From contig JAIXMP010000012.1 of assembly GCA_025677815.1 (NCBI GenBank), forward strand, positions 310,001-374,000: a stretch of 64,000 nucleotides of DNA, in the 5' to 3' direction. A model generated the notes under the pieces. The model ran no database searches. It had not been told where the DNA came from and saw nothing but the letters and a program-made list of their open reading frames with translations. Below are positions 11,453 to 23,400 of this stretch, in pieces. Source of the DNA: Phascolomyces articulosus (lineage: Eukaryota > Mucoromycota > Mucoromycetes > Mucorales > Lichtheimiaceae). The translations under genes were made by a program, and so were the position numbers. Every line of letters starts with the position of its first letter. The first letter of the stretch is position 1.

Positions 11453-12438
11453 ATGAACATTCGTCAAGCAACGGTAATCATGAATGACTCACCATAAAAA
11501 ATGGACCCATTGTTTATTTATTTTTTTGAATTGGAACCAACTCATGTAAAATAAAACTATCTAGGTAGAAGACTTGTTAGAGATTCAAAACACCAATCTC
11601 TTGGACCTTCCAGAGAACTACCAAATGAAATATTGCAAGTAGCATGGTTTCTGCTTCTAAGTGTCCCTGAATTCGTTATAAATGAACTAACACCTATTTT
11701 ATTTGAATATAACAGACCTTTATCATGCCCTTACTTGGCCACAACTCTCATATATTGCTGAAGACGGAAACGGAAAAATCGTTGGATACGTATTGGCTAA
11801 AATGTAAAAAAGATAGAGCACGCTCGTTTTTTTTTTTTTTTTTGGATATAGACAAAGGATTCAATCTATTAAAAAAAAAGCTGACTATACCAAAACGACG
11901 TATTTATTTCTATCTATATAAAGGGAAGAAGAACCCACAGATGTCCCCCATGGTCATATTACATCTTTGTCAGTAATGCGAACATATCGACGACTTGGTT
12001 TGGCACAAAAGTTGATGACACAATCCACAAAACAAATGGTTGAAGCTTTTGATGCTCATTATGTTTCTTTACATGTACGAAAAACGAATCGTGCTGCTAT
12101 TGGTCTTTATCGTGACACCTTGCAATTCGAGTAAAGTATCTCTTTTTTTTTATATATTTATATATATATATACAACTGGATGAAGATGAAGAAGAGTGGG
12201 ATGGATTGGATATTTAGGATTGCATGAAGAAAAGATGAAGAGGAAAAAAAAACTAACACAAGAGATAATGATGATTGTCAATAATAATAATAGGGTACAT
12301 GATATCGAAAAGAAGTATTATGCCGATGGTGAAGATGCTTATGCAATGCGTTTAGCATTAAAGGAAGATAAAAAACCAAAAGCACCTGTTGGTGTAGTAG
12401 AAGAAAAAGTGAAACCTGCAGCTACTGCTGCTAATTGA
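11453..12438 (+). CDS. NAA10: N-terminal acetyltransferase A catalytic subunit
   Basis: Catalytic subunit of NatA, which acetylates N-termini of nascent proteins at the ribosome with its partner Naa15. The 176-residue protein comes from exons 11453-11473, 11565-11634, 11716-11803, 11924-12130 and 12294-12438. It begins MNIRQAT and has [20 protein letters not shown] and [11 protein letters not shown], then HGHITSLSV and the acetyl-CoA loop RRLGLA, as in Ard1/Naa10 across eukaryotes. [12 protein letters not shown] closes the GNAT fold and a short Lys/Ala-rich tail follows. Intron 2 must begin with GC (GCAAGT at 11635) because only that gives KYYLYH; the nearest GT breaks the frame. NAA15 is not in the window. 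Confidence 0.95.
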
Positions 12439-12561
12439 TAAGAAATTGTATAAAAAACAAAATATCAGAATAGAAAAATTCGCCCTATCTCACTTCCTTC
12501 TTTCATCATTAAAAAAACGACATACACACACTCTCTCTTTTTTTCGAATTATTCCTTTCTA

Positions 12562-12640
12562 TTAATCAAATGTGGTATCAAGATATTTTTTGATCTGCAC
12601 TAGTAGTTCTTTCTTGATGTTTTCATTGACTGAACCTGTA

Positions 12641-12679
<39 letters not shown>

Positions 12680-13146
12680 TCAATCATTCTCCAATCTGTA
12701 TCCACATGCTTTTTTTTTCGCTATTAATTAAAAAATAATCCTTACTGCGTCCAAACTCGGATGTTTCCTTGACAAGTTCGTCCAATGTGACATTTTCAAG
12801 TTTTCGTTGTCGAACCGTTTCTATTTCCATATATCGTTATCAGTTTCAACACTCTTTCTTTGGTATATTTCTTTCCGTATGAGGCACAATAACAACAATA
12901 TATGAATAAACAACCTACCACGACAATGGGCATATAAAGCGTCATTCCAACCTGTTTCGGCTAATCGATTTCGTAATATACTCATCAATCTATACACAAT
13001 CGATTTATTTTTTTTATTTTTTATCAGCGATCAATACCATGGGAAACAATTGCCCAAAAAACACTGTTATAATACCTTTCTTTTTCTCCAGAATCGACAA
13101 AATGTCGAGTAAGGGCAAGTCGTATTTTATCAGAATCAGAGGACAT
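12562..13146 (-). CDS. SUS1: Sus1/ENY2, SAGA-TREX-2 shared subunit
   Basis: A 96-residue helical protein shared by the SAGA histone deubiquitinase module and the TREX-2 mRNA export complex. Exons are 13146-13076, 12989-12919, 12820-12746 and 12635-12562. The order of motifs matches ENY2: IRLALTRHFVDSGEKERL, ILRNRLAETGWNDAL, AHCRE, LENVTLDELVKE and KKELLVQIKKYL. Three introns in such a small gene recall the intron-rich SUS1 of other fungi, whose splicing is regulated in yeast. Intron 3 holds a 28-base A/T homopolymer. The gene converges with NAA10 (123 bases apart) and diverges from the CCDC43-like gene. Confidence 0.93.
12648..12675. repeat. A28/T28 homopolymer inside SUS1 intron 3
   Basis: A run of 28 A on the plus strand, which is a poly-T tract in the SUS1 transcript, lying a few bases after the 5' end of the exon-4 acceptor side. 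Confidence 0.9.
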
Positions 13147-13652
13147 GGCTGTGTTATATAATATGTATTTGAAATAATAATAATAATAAAATCGAAAAAA
13201 ACAAGAGTTGATTTTCTGCAAACCAAAAATGCGGGAAATTGGGCGTCTACGCAACAGATCGTCATCCATCCCTTTGTTAGATATTACTCTGCCCTGATTT
13301 CTTCTGAAATACACATAGATAATCCATTTAGTTTAATATTTATTGATGACGAAAGAGAACATTTATAATCAATGTATCATTGCATGAAAGTATCATAAAA
13401 AAAGATTTAATTGTAATATAAAATGTCATTATATGACACGAAATCAAAATATTGAACGAACACCATGTCAATATATTTACCAAGCAACAGTCAACAGATG
13501 GGATATATATACTTTATGCAAATTTGCCTGTGTTTGCATTCATCTTTTTGGAAGCCGAAAAATATCGGGAAAGATAAACATTTTTGCCACCTTCTGCTTT
13601 CTGGTTTTCTATTTATTTCTCTATACACACGTCTGTGTCTGTGTCTATAGCA
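13147..13652. promoter_or_regulatory. divergent promoter region, SUS1 and CCDC43-like gene
   Basis: About 500 bases between two divergent starts. No strong TATA box or conserved motif is evident to me; short frames here lack ATG starts. Confidence 0.45.
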
Positions 13653-14697
13653 ATGATTGAACAAATAACAGAACAGCTCGCAGCAATAGATCTTAAAGGT
13701 AAAAAAAAAATACGCTTATTGCTGTCACCATAATAATCTCTACGTTGAGAAAGTGAATCGGGCAGCATTCTGAATCGAGTTTCTTTCTTTTTGCTCTCTT
13801 GGCAGACGATGATATTGCCACTTACATTGCAGGCATTGTTCAAGACGATACCATTGCTGATGACGAAAAACATGAAATCATTGCCGAGTTTTTAGCTGAA
13901 ACAACCGTAAGTTGATAAAAAAAAATTACAAACACGCTTCAACTATTGGATCAAAATATATTGACTATTTGTAGGATGAAAACACGGATAAAGTGATTGA
14001 ACATATCTTGAAACAATGGAAAGAAATCCAAAACGATACTGAAAAGAAACGTGAAGAAGAAAAAGCCAAAAAACTTGAAAAGATTCATGGTAAGATATAT
14101 ATAGATGAGGGGGAGGGGGACGAGAAGAAAATCATAAGCTGATGAAAGAAAAAAAATATGTAGAACGTGAAAAGGCAAGACAGGAACAATCAGCTAAAGA
14201 ACTCGAAGCCAATGCTGAGTTACGTCGAAACAAAGAATCAAAACAATTATCAAAAGAAGAACAAGCACAGCGTGAGCGTTTAATGCAAAACTATGGATAT
14301 GATTCAAATGAAGGTCGAGAGATTGCAAAGAGTGGATCAGAAACAGGTGCTAAAGGTCGTAAAACGGGCACGGCAGGTAAAATAACCATAAATTTTATGA
14401 ACAAGGGAAAGGAGGATTCTATATGTATAAAAACAACAGCAATAGATGGATGAAGGAAAGAATGATAAAAAGGCTGAATAGATTTTTTTTCCTTCAAAAC
14501 TTGTAGATCCATTATTAAGTGCCAATCGTAATGTGGATGTCATTAAAGAACAAGAACAAAGACGACGAGAGCAAATGAAAAAACAATCAGATGCCGATAA
14601 AGAAAGAAATAAAATGCTTTTGGAAAAGCAACGTGCCAAGGACAAAGATGATAAGGAGAAACGTCGTACGGCCAAAAAGGAAAAACGACGCATGTAA
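13653..14697 (+). CDS. CCDC43-like coiled-coil protein
   Basis: A 221-residue protein from exons 13653-13698, 13806-13906, 13975-14089, 14164-14376 and 14507-14697. The first 80 residues form the PWI-like helical part seen in CCDC43 (LDDDIATYIAGIV, then DDEKHEIIAEFLAE). The rest is a highly charged Glu/Lys/Arg coiled coil with EEEKAKKLEKIHEREKAR, then DPLLSANRNV, and a basic end. Its function is poorly known in any organism. It ends 46 bases from the end of the converging DNA ligase gene, so the 3' UTRs probably overlap. Confidence 0.82.
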
Positions 14698-14743
14698 AAA
14701 AATAGCAATAGTAGTAAAAAAGAGGGGAGATCTATGTATTTTT

Positions 14744-16261
14744 TTATATAGTACGTCTGCCTTCTTCATAGACAGCCTTGACTGATGGAAATCGTAAAGA
14801 AGGTTGACCACTTTCTCCAAAGGATTCAGAAAAATAACGTACTGTAATAGGTTTACCAATAATAAGTTCAGGATGTTCGAAATAAAGCATCCGTTGTTGT
14901 AACGTAAAACCAGATCCAACGCTCACGAAATTGCCCTTGTGTTCAATGATCGCACTGGTCATGACTTTTGTATCTTGGCCTGTATTGGGGAGTCGCATGT
15001 GCCCTGTTTCTATACTTTTTACAATGTATTCATCGTCTTCCCATTCTTTTATCTTGAGCATATTACGGCTATGTACAAATTATATCATCAATTTAATAAT
15101 CAAATATCACCTGTGTGTGGGGATGAGAAGATAAGGGAGTGTTGGTTATATTTGCTTGTTGGGTAGGATTTACCTTCGTTTTCCTTCATAATCAACATTT
15201 TTACGTAAAATAAGTCCTTCCCAACCCTTTTCAATGGCTTTCGTTTTCATTTTTTCCAATTGTTTGGAGGTATCGATTTTAATTTGTTTCACCATACGAA
15301 GGTGTGCATGAGGAGATTGAATAAATTGTGCCAAACGTTTCTGACGGTCCTTGAACAGCGTTGGATCCTTTCCATCACAAAATCCTTGAGCATCCACCAT
15401 ATCAAACACTTCATAGACTGGATTGGGCATAGGTTGTTGTTGCGTTCGTATTTGTCGTAGGGCCAATAAAAAATCATCCATGCCCTGAGTATAAACACAA
15501 ATTTCACCATCCAAGACAAACGGCAAAAACTTTTGATTTTTCTTCTTGTTCCCATGCACCAGTCGCTCCTGAATCGCCTCTTGGACTTTTTGCAATGTGT
15601 GAAAGACACGTCCTGTACGTGAATAAAAAGTAATTGAATCTGGACTACGGACAAAGGCAATACATCGTACACCATCCAATTTACGGGACGCATACCATGC
15701 TTCCGTTTCTTTGTCACTAGGTTTCCATGGTGCTGTACTTGCCAACGCGACGCTTTTAAATAATAAATCATGGTCTTGTTTTTGTAACAGTCGTTGGATT
15801 GTAACTACAGACATGCCCATTTTTAAATTACGATCGAGGATACGACAAAAGATTTGACGTTGTTGATCTGTTTTACAAAAGGTGGAATAAAATGACGCGG
15901 TGGCATTCAGGGCAGCTTTACCAGATAAACGACGTGAAGAAAGAGCGTCTAATAATTCTTTTAAATTTTGTATAGGAGGAGGTTCTTGAATGGATGGAGA
16001 GGGTGGTTGTTGACGCACATGAGCAAGTACCGATCGAGAGGAAATGTAGTGTCGTAAATGGGGATCGTAAATACGCCGTAAAATGTCATGACATGTTGGG
16101 TATTCTAAAAGTCGATCGGCTTTCTCAAGTGTACTGGACGTTTCATTGATGGTGGTGGCAAGTCGATAGAGTTGATCCAATTCAGTGGTGGGCTTACTTT
16201 GACCACCACTGGTGAAAAACCGTTTAGTATTTTGACGAGCAAGCCGAATTAAAGAATGCAT
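14744..16261 (-). CDS. short-type ATP-dependent DNA ligase, probably mitochondrial
   Basis: A 470-residue nick-sealing ligase from exons 16261-15174 and 15068-14744. Nucleotidyltransferase motifs are complete: motif I KLDGVR with the AMP-accepting Lys194, motif III FYSRTGR (about 212-218), DGEI (251-254), EVFDMVD (284-290), motif IV EGLILRK (348-354) and motif V LKIK. A short OB domain follows (SVGSGFTLQQR). The N-terminal domain (LLDALSSRRLSGKAALNA; LKMGMSVVTI) resembles phage-type ligases; there is no PCNA box, zinc finger or BRCT. The first 20 residues are basic and lack acids (MHSLIRLARQNTKRFF), as in mitochondrial presequences. An in-frame ATG at 16339 would add 26 residues. Cdc9/Lig1 is normally a separate, larger gene. 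Confidence 0.9.
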
Positions 16262-17889
16262 GATGTTTGTTGAAGGAGCTCCAAAAAAAAAAACTATGGT
16301 CCTGATTATAAACTTTATTTTAGGCACTAGTGAGTGCATGATTTAGGACTTCATAAAGAAATAACTGTTCTTGTTTTTATAGAATGAGTAAACTATCGGA
16401 TCATAACATTTATGAGCATAAAAAAGCGAAGGCCTCAACATTTGTACTTGTTTGCTTTAAGGCTTTGTGTTTGGTATTGAATCAAATGGTTATATCTATA
16501 ATAATAGCTCTACCAAAAAAATCAATATATATGAACAGCCATAATAACAGTAAATGAGAAACGATCTTTGCTGCAAGTCACTTTGAATCAACTTTTTGAA
16601 AGACTATGATTGGATTCTTTATTGCAACCATCATTACCTAAGAATAGTCAATTGCTTTATTATTATTATTTTTTGTTGAACACATAGCTGAAAAAAAAGT
16701 AACGTCTATGTCGTCGGTTGTATTATTTTTAAAAAAACGAAAAGTGGATGCGTTGTTTATTTTATTAAACAGATTCACATTGGAACCCTATCCATTCCAT
16801 AATACAGAACGGTCCGGTCAGGAAGAGAGATGTTTGCTACAAAAATCTCAACATTATGCTTCGCGTTCGCCCTTGCATAGTATCACTACCACTACAGCAT
16901 TTGAAAAATTACTTTTATACAAAATGGTAACAATTACGTAATTAACGATAAAATATTAGATGCATTATCCACTGTGAAAACATTAATTGACATTGATATA
17001 TTTAGTAGCTCGACAAAAACTTCAAACCAAGGATTGGAACTTTTTTGTAGCAAGCTTTCGAGCAAGTAAAAAAAATAATAACTCATGTAGTCTTTGGTAC
17101 TTTAAGTGCATGCCACAATCAGTTTACCATTATGCTCGCTAAATATTTTCAAGAAAGTCTTGTAAGTATACTTGGATACTAGTGGTTATATTATTCTTAT
17201 TGGTGAGTTATTGGAAAGTTCAGAATTTGAAATATGCGAGAAAAAAAGGAGGAAATGCCTTTATTGTTCTAATAATAATTCAGTCTTGTTACTGTTCTCA
17301 ATAGTGCGTAGTGGCACCTTTAAAAGCTTAAGACTTATGTTGCGTACTACTGCTGAGATAGTTTAGGTTACATGTTTGAGAAACACCACTATATTATTTC
17401 TAACCATTGGATTATTAATTATCTTCTTTCTTGTTTAATTACCACGCGTCTAAAATGGTGACAATGATGAACAAGCCTTCAGCAATTCTTGATATTGGTT
17501 GCGACATTGTGTTAGCTAGGTGTGTCGCAAAGTTGGCTCTTTGACGTTGCTTGTTGAATTAGTCCATCTATAATTCAATAAAAAAAAAATCAATACCAGA
17601 CATTTGCACGCTCGCTCAAAACTCGACTATTCCTAACGTGTAGTTGCTGACTTCATTAGGATGTACATCAAGGGCCCTCCAGATATTGACAAACAATATT
17701 ATTTATAAAACTTATTAGACTCATTACCGATTTATTGAACAATCAAAGTATTTATTTTGCTGTACTCTGAGTTGTGATATTATAAAAATGAACATAAGTC
17801 TAGTTAATTACGTAAATTATTATATCAATCGCTCATTTTTATTGAATCAAAAATGTTTGTTTAAATTATAGTCAGAGAAAAAATATTTG
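16262..17889. other. 1.6-kb intergenic region, no supported gene
   Basis: The part next to 16261 should hold the ligase promoter. Short open stretches exist, for example 16708-16941, but none shows a recognisable domain or consistent splice structure. Confidence 0.5.
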
Positions 17890-19500
17890 TTACGTGCTCC
17901 TATTGTACAACACCCAATTAGCTTTATAGAATTCTTCTCCTTTCTTTTTTTTTATGATCGGGTAGGACCAACCGTGAATATTAAAATTCGGTTTAATCGA
18001 AATTTCAGAAAGGGTGACATGTTGTGCAGAAGGGTCATCCAAACTGTCCGTCAAATCAAAACCGATTCTTGCTGCCATTCGATAATCATCACTGTCTCTT
18101 TGACACCAATACAAGTTTTCCTTTTTTAACTCCATGAATCTTGACAACTGTTGGAGTTCTTTAGAGATTCTATCGTAAACTGATTTTCTAGCAGTATTCC
18201 AATAGAGATGACTACAATTCAAATCGATTTTTTTCATTTCTTTTGTTTTAGATAGTTTACCAAATATATGCAACTGATATTCTCGTTTATCAAGAGCATA
18301 GTTGATATCGTCAGGAATTGGTGGTATATCTACTTCTCGTATAGTTAACTTGTCATCGTCGATGGATGGAACATAATTAGTTGTAACATGCATCGTTTTT
18401 CCAATTATATCGTAATTTTGAAATGAGGTGGTCGTTAAACCATATGTAAAGTGTTCACCATTAACACCAGTCCATGATGGCAAAAATTTGTATTTTTCGA
18501 TTGTCGATTTATAATCCCGTTCAAAATTTCCAAAATGCAAAATACTGAGATCATTTTTTGCTAGAAGACCATAAAATTGAATCATCAAGTCTTCATATGG
18601 TTGATTGTAATCAATGTTGATTTTGTCCATGAATTCTGGGAAAAGATTGATGAGAGCAAAAACACGGTCGTGATCTTTGGTGCTTGTTCGTTGATGTGCA
18701 TGGTATAGAATTTGTGATGTACTGAGTTGCGATAATGGTTTGAGTAAACTTACTAGGCTCTCGTGAACTATAGGTCGGCTTTCATAACTGTGAACGTTTT
18801 TGCCGACAAATAACAATCTTTTTGACTTTACTGCTTCTTCTAAAGTCCATAAACGTTTGAAATATTGTTGTTCATTTGGAGCTAAAGGGTGTCCAGGAGA
18901 GTAATCAGGTACAAGTGCAACGGTGCGATAAGCATTTTCGTATATATGATGCATGTTGCGTATTTCATGTTGTATTTCATATTGATCGTCTTGATTGATG
19001 CATAATTGGTCGTACCATATATATTTGATGTTAAATTGTTGACATATTTGCTGAATAATGCCTTCAAACTTAACGTATTGGATTGTTTTTGTAAAGTAAT
19101 AATTGTTATTTTCAATGATCTCCAAAACTTTGTATATTTTTGACGGTCTATATATATATTTATTAATTCTCTTGTATCGATCAATAATCATTTCAGGAAA
19201 AATATTGTCATAAGAAATAATCTTGTGTTTACCTTTATCAATTCGTTTGTATTTTCCAGTGATTTCATCGATTAAAACATCTCCAGATTGATTCTATGAA
19301 TATGATAATGCACAGTAACCTTCATTGACTTGAGATCCATCGACTACTTTCATATCAGAAATACGAACAAGTTTGGTAGGCATAAAGTCTGGTTTGGGCA
19401 AATCATTGGGGATTGTTATGGGTGGTTTTACACGTTTGGTGAATCTATTCTCTTCGTCGTCAATCCAAGAATATTGCGCCGTCTCGTAAGTAATATACAT
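17890..19500 (-). pseudogene. HET-domain protein gene with an in-frame nonsense codon
   Basis: A 537-codon uninterrupted exon except for TAG at 19296-19294 (codon 69). Upstream reads GYCALSYS and downstream NQSGDVLIDE; HET domains (PF06985) have Trp at this place (SYxW), so TGG to TAG is the simple reading. Further HET signatures are IWYDQLCINQDD (about codons 159-170), MHHIYENAYRTVALV and KRLWTLEEAV. The C-terminal 330 residues are not recognised. HET proteins trigger self/non-self reactions and cell death in ascomycetes; in this lineage their role is unproven. The frame beyond the stop is intact over 468 codons, so the change is recent, a sequencing error, or tolerated by readthrough or restart at Met104. 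Confidence 0.8.
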
Positions 19501-19909
19501 TATTTCTATGATTACATTAAATAAGTTTGACAAGTTAGGTTCAATATAATCGTAGATAATAGAAATAAAAAAGATAGGTGTTTACTCACAGAGATAAAGA
19601 AGAAACAAATGGTACTATTGGAAAAATTGCAAGAGAATATACAGTGGTGGTGGATTTTAGTTGTAGTGAATACGCGTTCTTTTAAGGTTTTTCTGTCAAA
19701 TGAAGGGTTGTAATGGAAGTGGTAGATAGAAACTGAAAAATGAAAAAGTTGTGTTTTTAGTACGTAAAAAAGAACAGGAAAAAAAATAACAGTTTATAAA
19801 TATGCCTTTTCTCACTAAAACTTGTGACATATTTCAAGTAGCTGAGCCAAAACTTTAAAGAACATCCTATAAATAAAATAATGCGTACTATTTGCTTTTA
19901 TGCAGACGA

Positions 19910-20447
19910 TTAAGAAAAGAAGGACTTTTTACTACTTGTTACTTTTTTTATCAAATCAATTGGAATAATATGAATTCTTCTAATCATGCCGTTGAATGTT
20001 TGATTCATAGTTGCTGAACAACCAGGAAGCAATTTGAAAAGAATGTAAAAGGCTGTTAAAATAGCCCAGCTCCACGTCTTTGTGCAATACAGAAACACGA
20101 TTACACAAAACAATAATATTCTAAGCCCAACTCTAAAACTGCTCAAAAGAAAACATACTATAATTCATTCATTAAACTTCTGTGAATGTTAATATAAAGA
20201 CAACAGCTTGTGCTGGCTATTTGTGCTTTCTTTTCAGCTTGAATAAGGGAAAAAGAGAAGGATCAATAAAGTGGAAAACTTTTGGTGCAGCAATTATGCA
20301 ATAGACAAAAGATATTGTTATTTGTGGGTATCCTACTCGAGACTTCTTACACTTTTTAAATACAGTGTGGTCAAAACACTGAAAATGGGTAATTATAACC
20401 CTGTCCATTGTTAAACCCAATAGCGGAACCGGTTCAATATAGATCAT
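19910..20447 (-). CDS. possible small membrane protein, unrecognised
   Basis: Two open stretches on the minus strand, 20447-20217 and 20146-19910, could be joined by an intron ending at …gagcag near 20143. The second has a hydrophobic segment (LLFCVIVFLYC, then WAILTAFYILFKLLPG) followed by a basic tail, and the first begins MIYIEPVPLLGLTMD. No family is recognised and the donor site is not clear. It lies upstream of the HET gene on the same strand. It may be only chance reading frame. Confidence 0.25.
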
Positions 20448-23400
20448 AATGAGAATATGACCTTTGTTGTAAGAGACTTTGTTATTTTATGTTAAACTTC
20501 GAAACAAGCAATGAATATGTTCAATCAGTTATTAGAAAAGTAACCTTTGTTTTATGATGTAATATGAATAAAAAAAAACAATACATTGATACTTAAAGAA
20601 CATGTGTCGCCCACAGTGATAATAAATAAATATGTAAGTTTTACTAATATATGACAATAAATTTATTTTTCTGGTAGTTCTTATATAAATCAACTCTGCT
20701 GCAATGTCTTCCTCGAGTAAAAAGCGAGACTACACATGTTACTCCTTTAGAATATAATAAATGCCATTACTTACAACCGACCATTACACCCGGCAGTAGA
20801 ACCGCATTGTTGTTGCTATTGTTAAAGTATAAATGATGCATTATCATTGTTCATCGACGCGTTTTTCTTCAGAAAATCTATATTACGTCGCAAGTCCAAA
20901 GGAGCTTTCATATCGTCTAGAGCCTAGAATAAGTGGCGACTTACTATGTATATATATTTTCCTTCTGCTCTTTATAAAAATTGTCGATAAACTTAGGTTT
21001 TGAAGTAGACACTAATATTTACCCAGTGGGGCATTGCCTCTTTAAGTAATTATGAATTATTAGAAACGTTTGATGTGGTGATGATGACCGGTTTATTCGG
21101 ATGGGGATAAACTTTTTTTATGGACCATGATGAAGAAGAAGCGTGAATTATACCAGACAACATGATTATTGGTATAGAACCGATATAATTTCCACAAGAA
21201 TGGTGTATTTTTAGAAAGATTCAGGTAAAGTGCTCTTTATTTTTCTTTTTCTTTTTCTCTGTCGTTTATCATAACCGATGACAATGGTTTAGTAACTTTG
21301 ATGACATCCCATATGATACTGATACATATATCATAACTTAAAAAAAAGTATACTAAACAATGATGAGAAAAAAAAAAGAAAAAAAAAAAGATAAATTGTG
21401 TTACTTTATATTTGTAAAATGGAAGAGTGGCTATTTGTATACAACGAAAATAAGAAGCCTTGGTAGTAGTGGAGCTGTTGTAACTTACTCATTTTTCTAC
21501 GTTATTTGAAAGAAAAAATATAGACATAGAAGGTGGATTAAAAATTGGAGAAGATTGAAGATGCTGTACAAAAAGGATAATAATGATAAAATATGTGAAA
21601 AAAGAAACATATATATATATATATATATATATAAAAGAATGGATGGGGCATATAGATAGATAGGACACTAGATACATTCGCTGGAACATTCACTCCTCGC
21701 TTTTTGCACTTTGACAATTCCACAATAGTTGCTGCATTGGGTAAGGTTTCGCAACATTTGGGAATATAGTCATATAGTATGATTATCAATATTATCTTAA
21801 CTGAAACTGTACAATACTCATATTAAATTACTACATTAAGGCAAAAAACTTAAAATCAATAATAAATAACAATGATAATCTAGAAAAACCAACGATTATA
21901 TAAAGGAATGTAAGTTTTTATATATAGCTACAATCATATATATCAAAATTTAACTTGAATAATACGTACCTTAATAAGTGGGATAAGGATCTGGTATTAA
22001 TTTTTGTTGCATATTTCGAGGCTAGTATATTTACCGCGATAAACAGAAATTTGGTCAGATGGGTGTTGCAGTTGCAAAATGCAGTTTTTCTTGTGTTCTT
22101 GTGACAATCCCAATAAAAGTGTTGCATTAACGTAGAATCTGTACACAACAAGAGTGGAACAAGTGGGGGTTAACTGTTGAACGAAAAAAAAAAAGAATTA
22201 TAATTTTATTTTATATCCGCTCGTCTACTTCACTAATAGCTGTTAGATAACTCGGGTTGTCCTTCCGTCTTTTGGCTGTAAAACGGCGTAATGATATATA
22301 GCGAACAAAATTTATATATATATATGTAAAATGCTGCTGGTTATAATAGGTGGGTCGATAATAGTAGTAACCTAAATTTATATTGAAAAACGTCATGCTG
22401 ACCAATATATGAAAATTTATATAATTTTGCTCATCGATGCCAACTATATATATTTTTACTGGTGGTGACTCTAATATGTATTAAGAAGAAATTTAACATG
22501 AGAATGATGTGGAATAATTTGTTTTCAATGATACGTAATCAAAATAATCCTCTATTAATTGAACTTTTATTATCAATGTTAATTTTTTTAAATACATTTA
22601 TGGTGACGATTACTGGATATATACCAAGAAATTCTTTGTTATTTATATAAAACATGTACAAGTGAATCACTGTAATTTATTGGGTTTACATTACCAATTA
22701 ATTGCTTCTTGCCAAGAGTTTCTTCATCTTTATTCTTTTGACATAGACATTTTATATCAAAATGGGATAAAATTCACATTCCGTATATTGTATACAACAG
22801 AATAATTACAGGAATACATATAACCCTCCAATAATCTTATTTTATTGTTCATAGTTATTTTTCTCTGTATATATACTAATAAAAATTATAGGATATTCTC
22901 GCGTAAATATATTTGATCTACTTATATTATAAGTATAATCATAAAAAAATATTTCTTGTAAAATCAGGATGTAAATTGCAATTACTTCTTCATACTATAT
23001 ACCATTCTTTTCTATTTTGCTGTTTTGACATGGAATAAGCTATTGTACTTTATAACAATGGCTGTGAAGTCTACATCATCAGTCTCGGATAGTGTTTATA
23101 TCATCTTTAGGTTAATATTCAGATGTATCGTCATCAATTCCACTTGCTGTGGAGATAACATACAGTAAAAGATAAAAATCTCCCAATCCTGATGTACTTA
23201 TTCCCTTATAAACTACTTATTTCAAGCCAGCAATATCAACAGCAAGACGGCGGCAATGAAGAATTTCTAGTTGTAGACGAAAACTAAACAGGATGAGTCT
23301 ATTCACCACAGTTTTATGAGTCCTTTCGCCAATCGTTCATGTTGGATATTGGTTGATAATATGAGACGTCTCTTTACAATTCGCAATGTGATGAAATAGA

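Noticed and set aside
16708..16941. Open frame with LLNRFTLEPYP, slightly like the start of a homeodomain.
   Set aside because: No WFxNxR helix follows and the likeness is too short.
19294..19330. An intron ending at the TAG in the HET gene.
   Set aside because: The nearest GT sites give introns of only 26-36 bases and would remove the conserved YCALSYS block.
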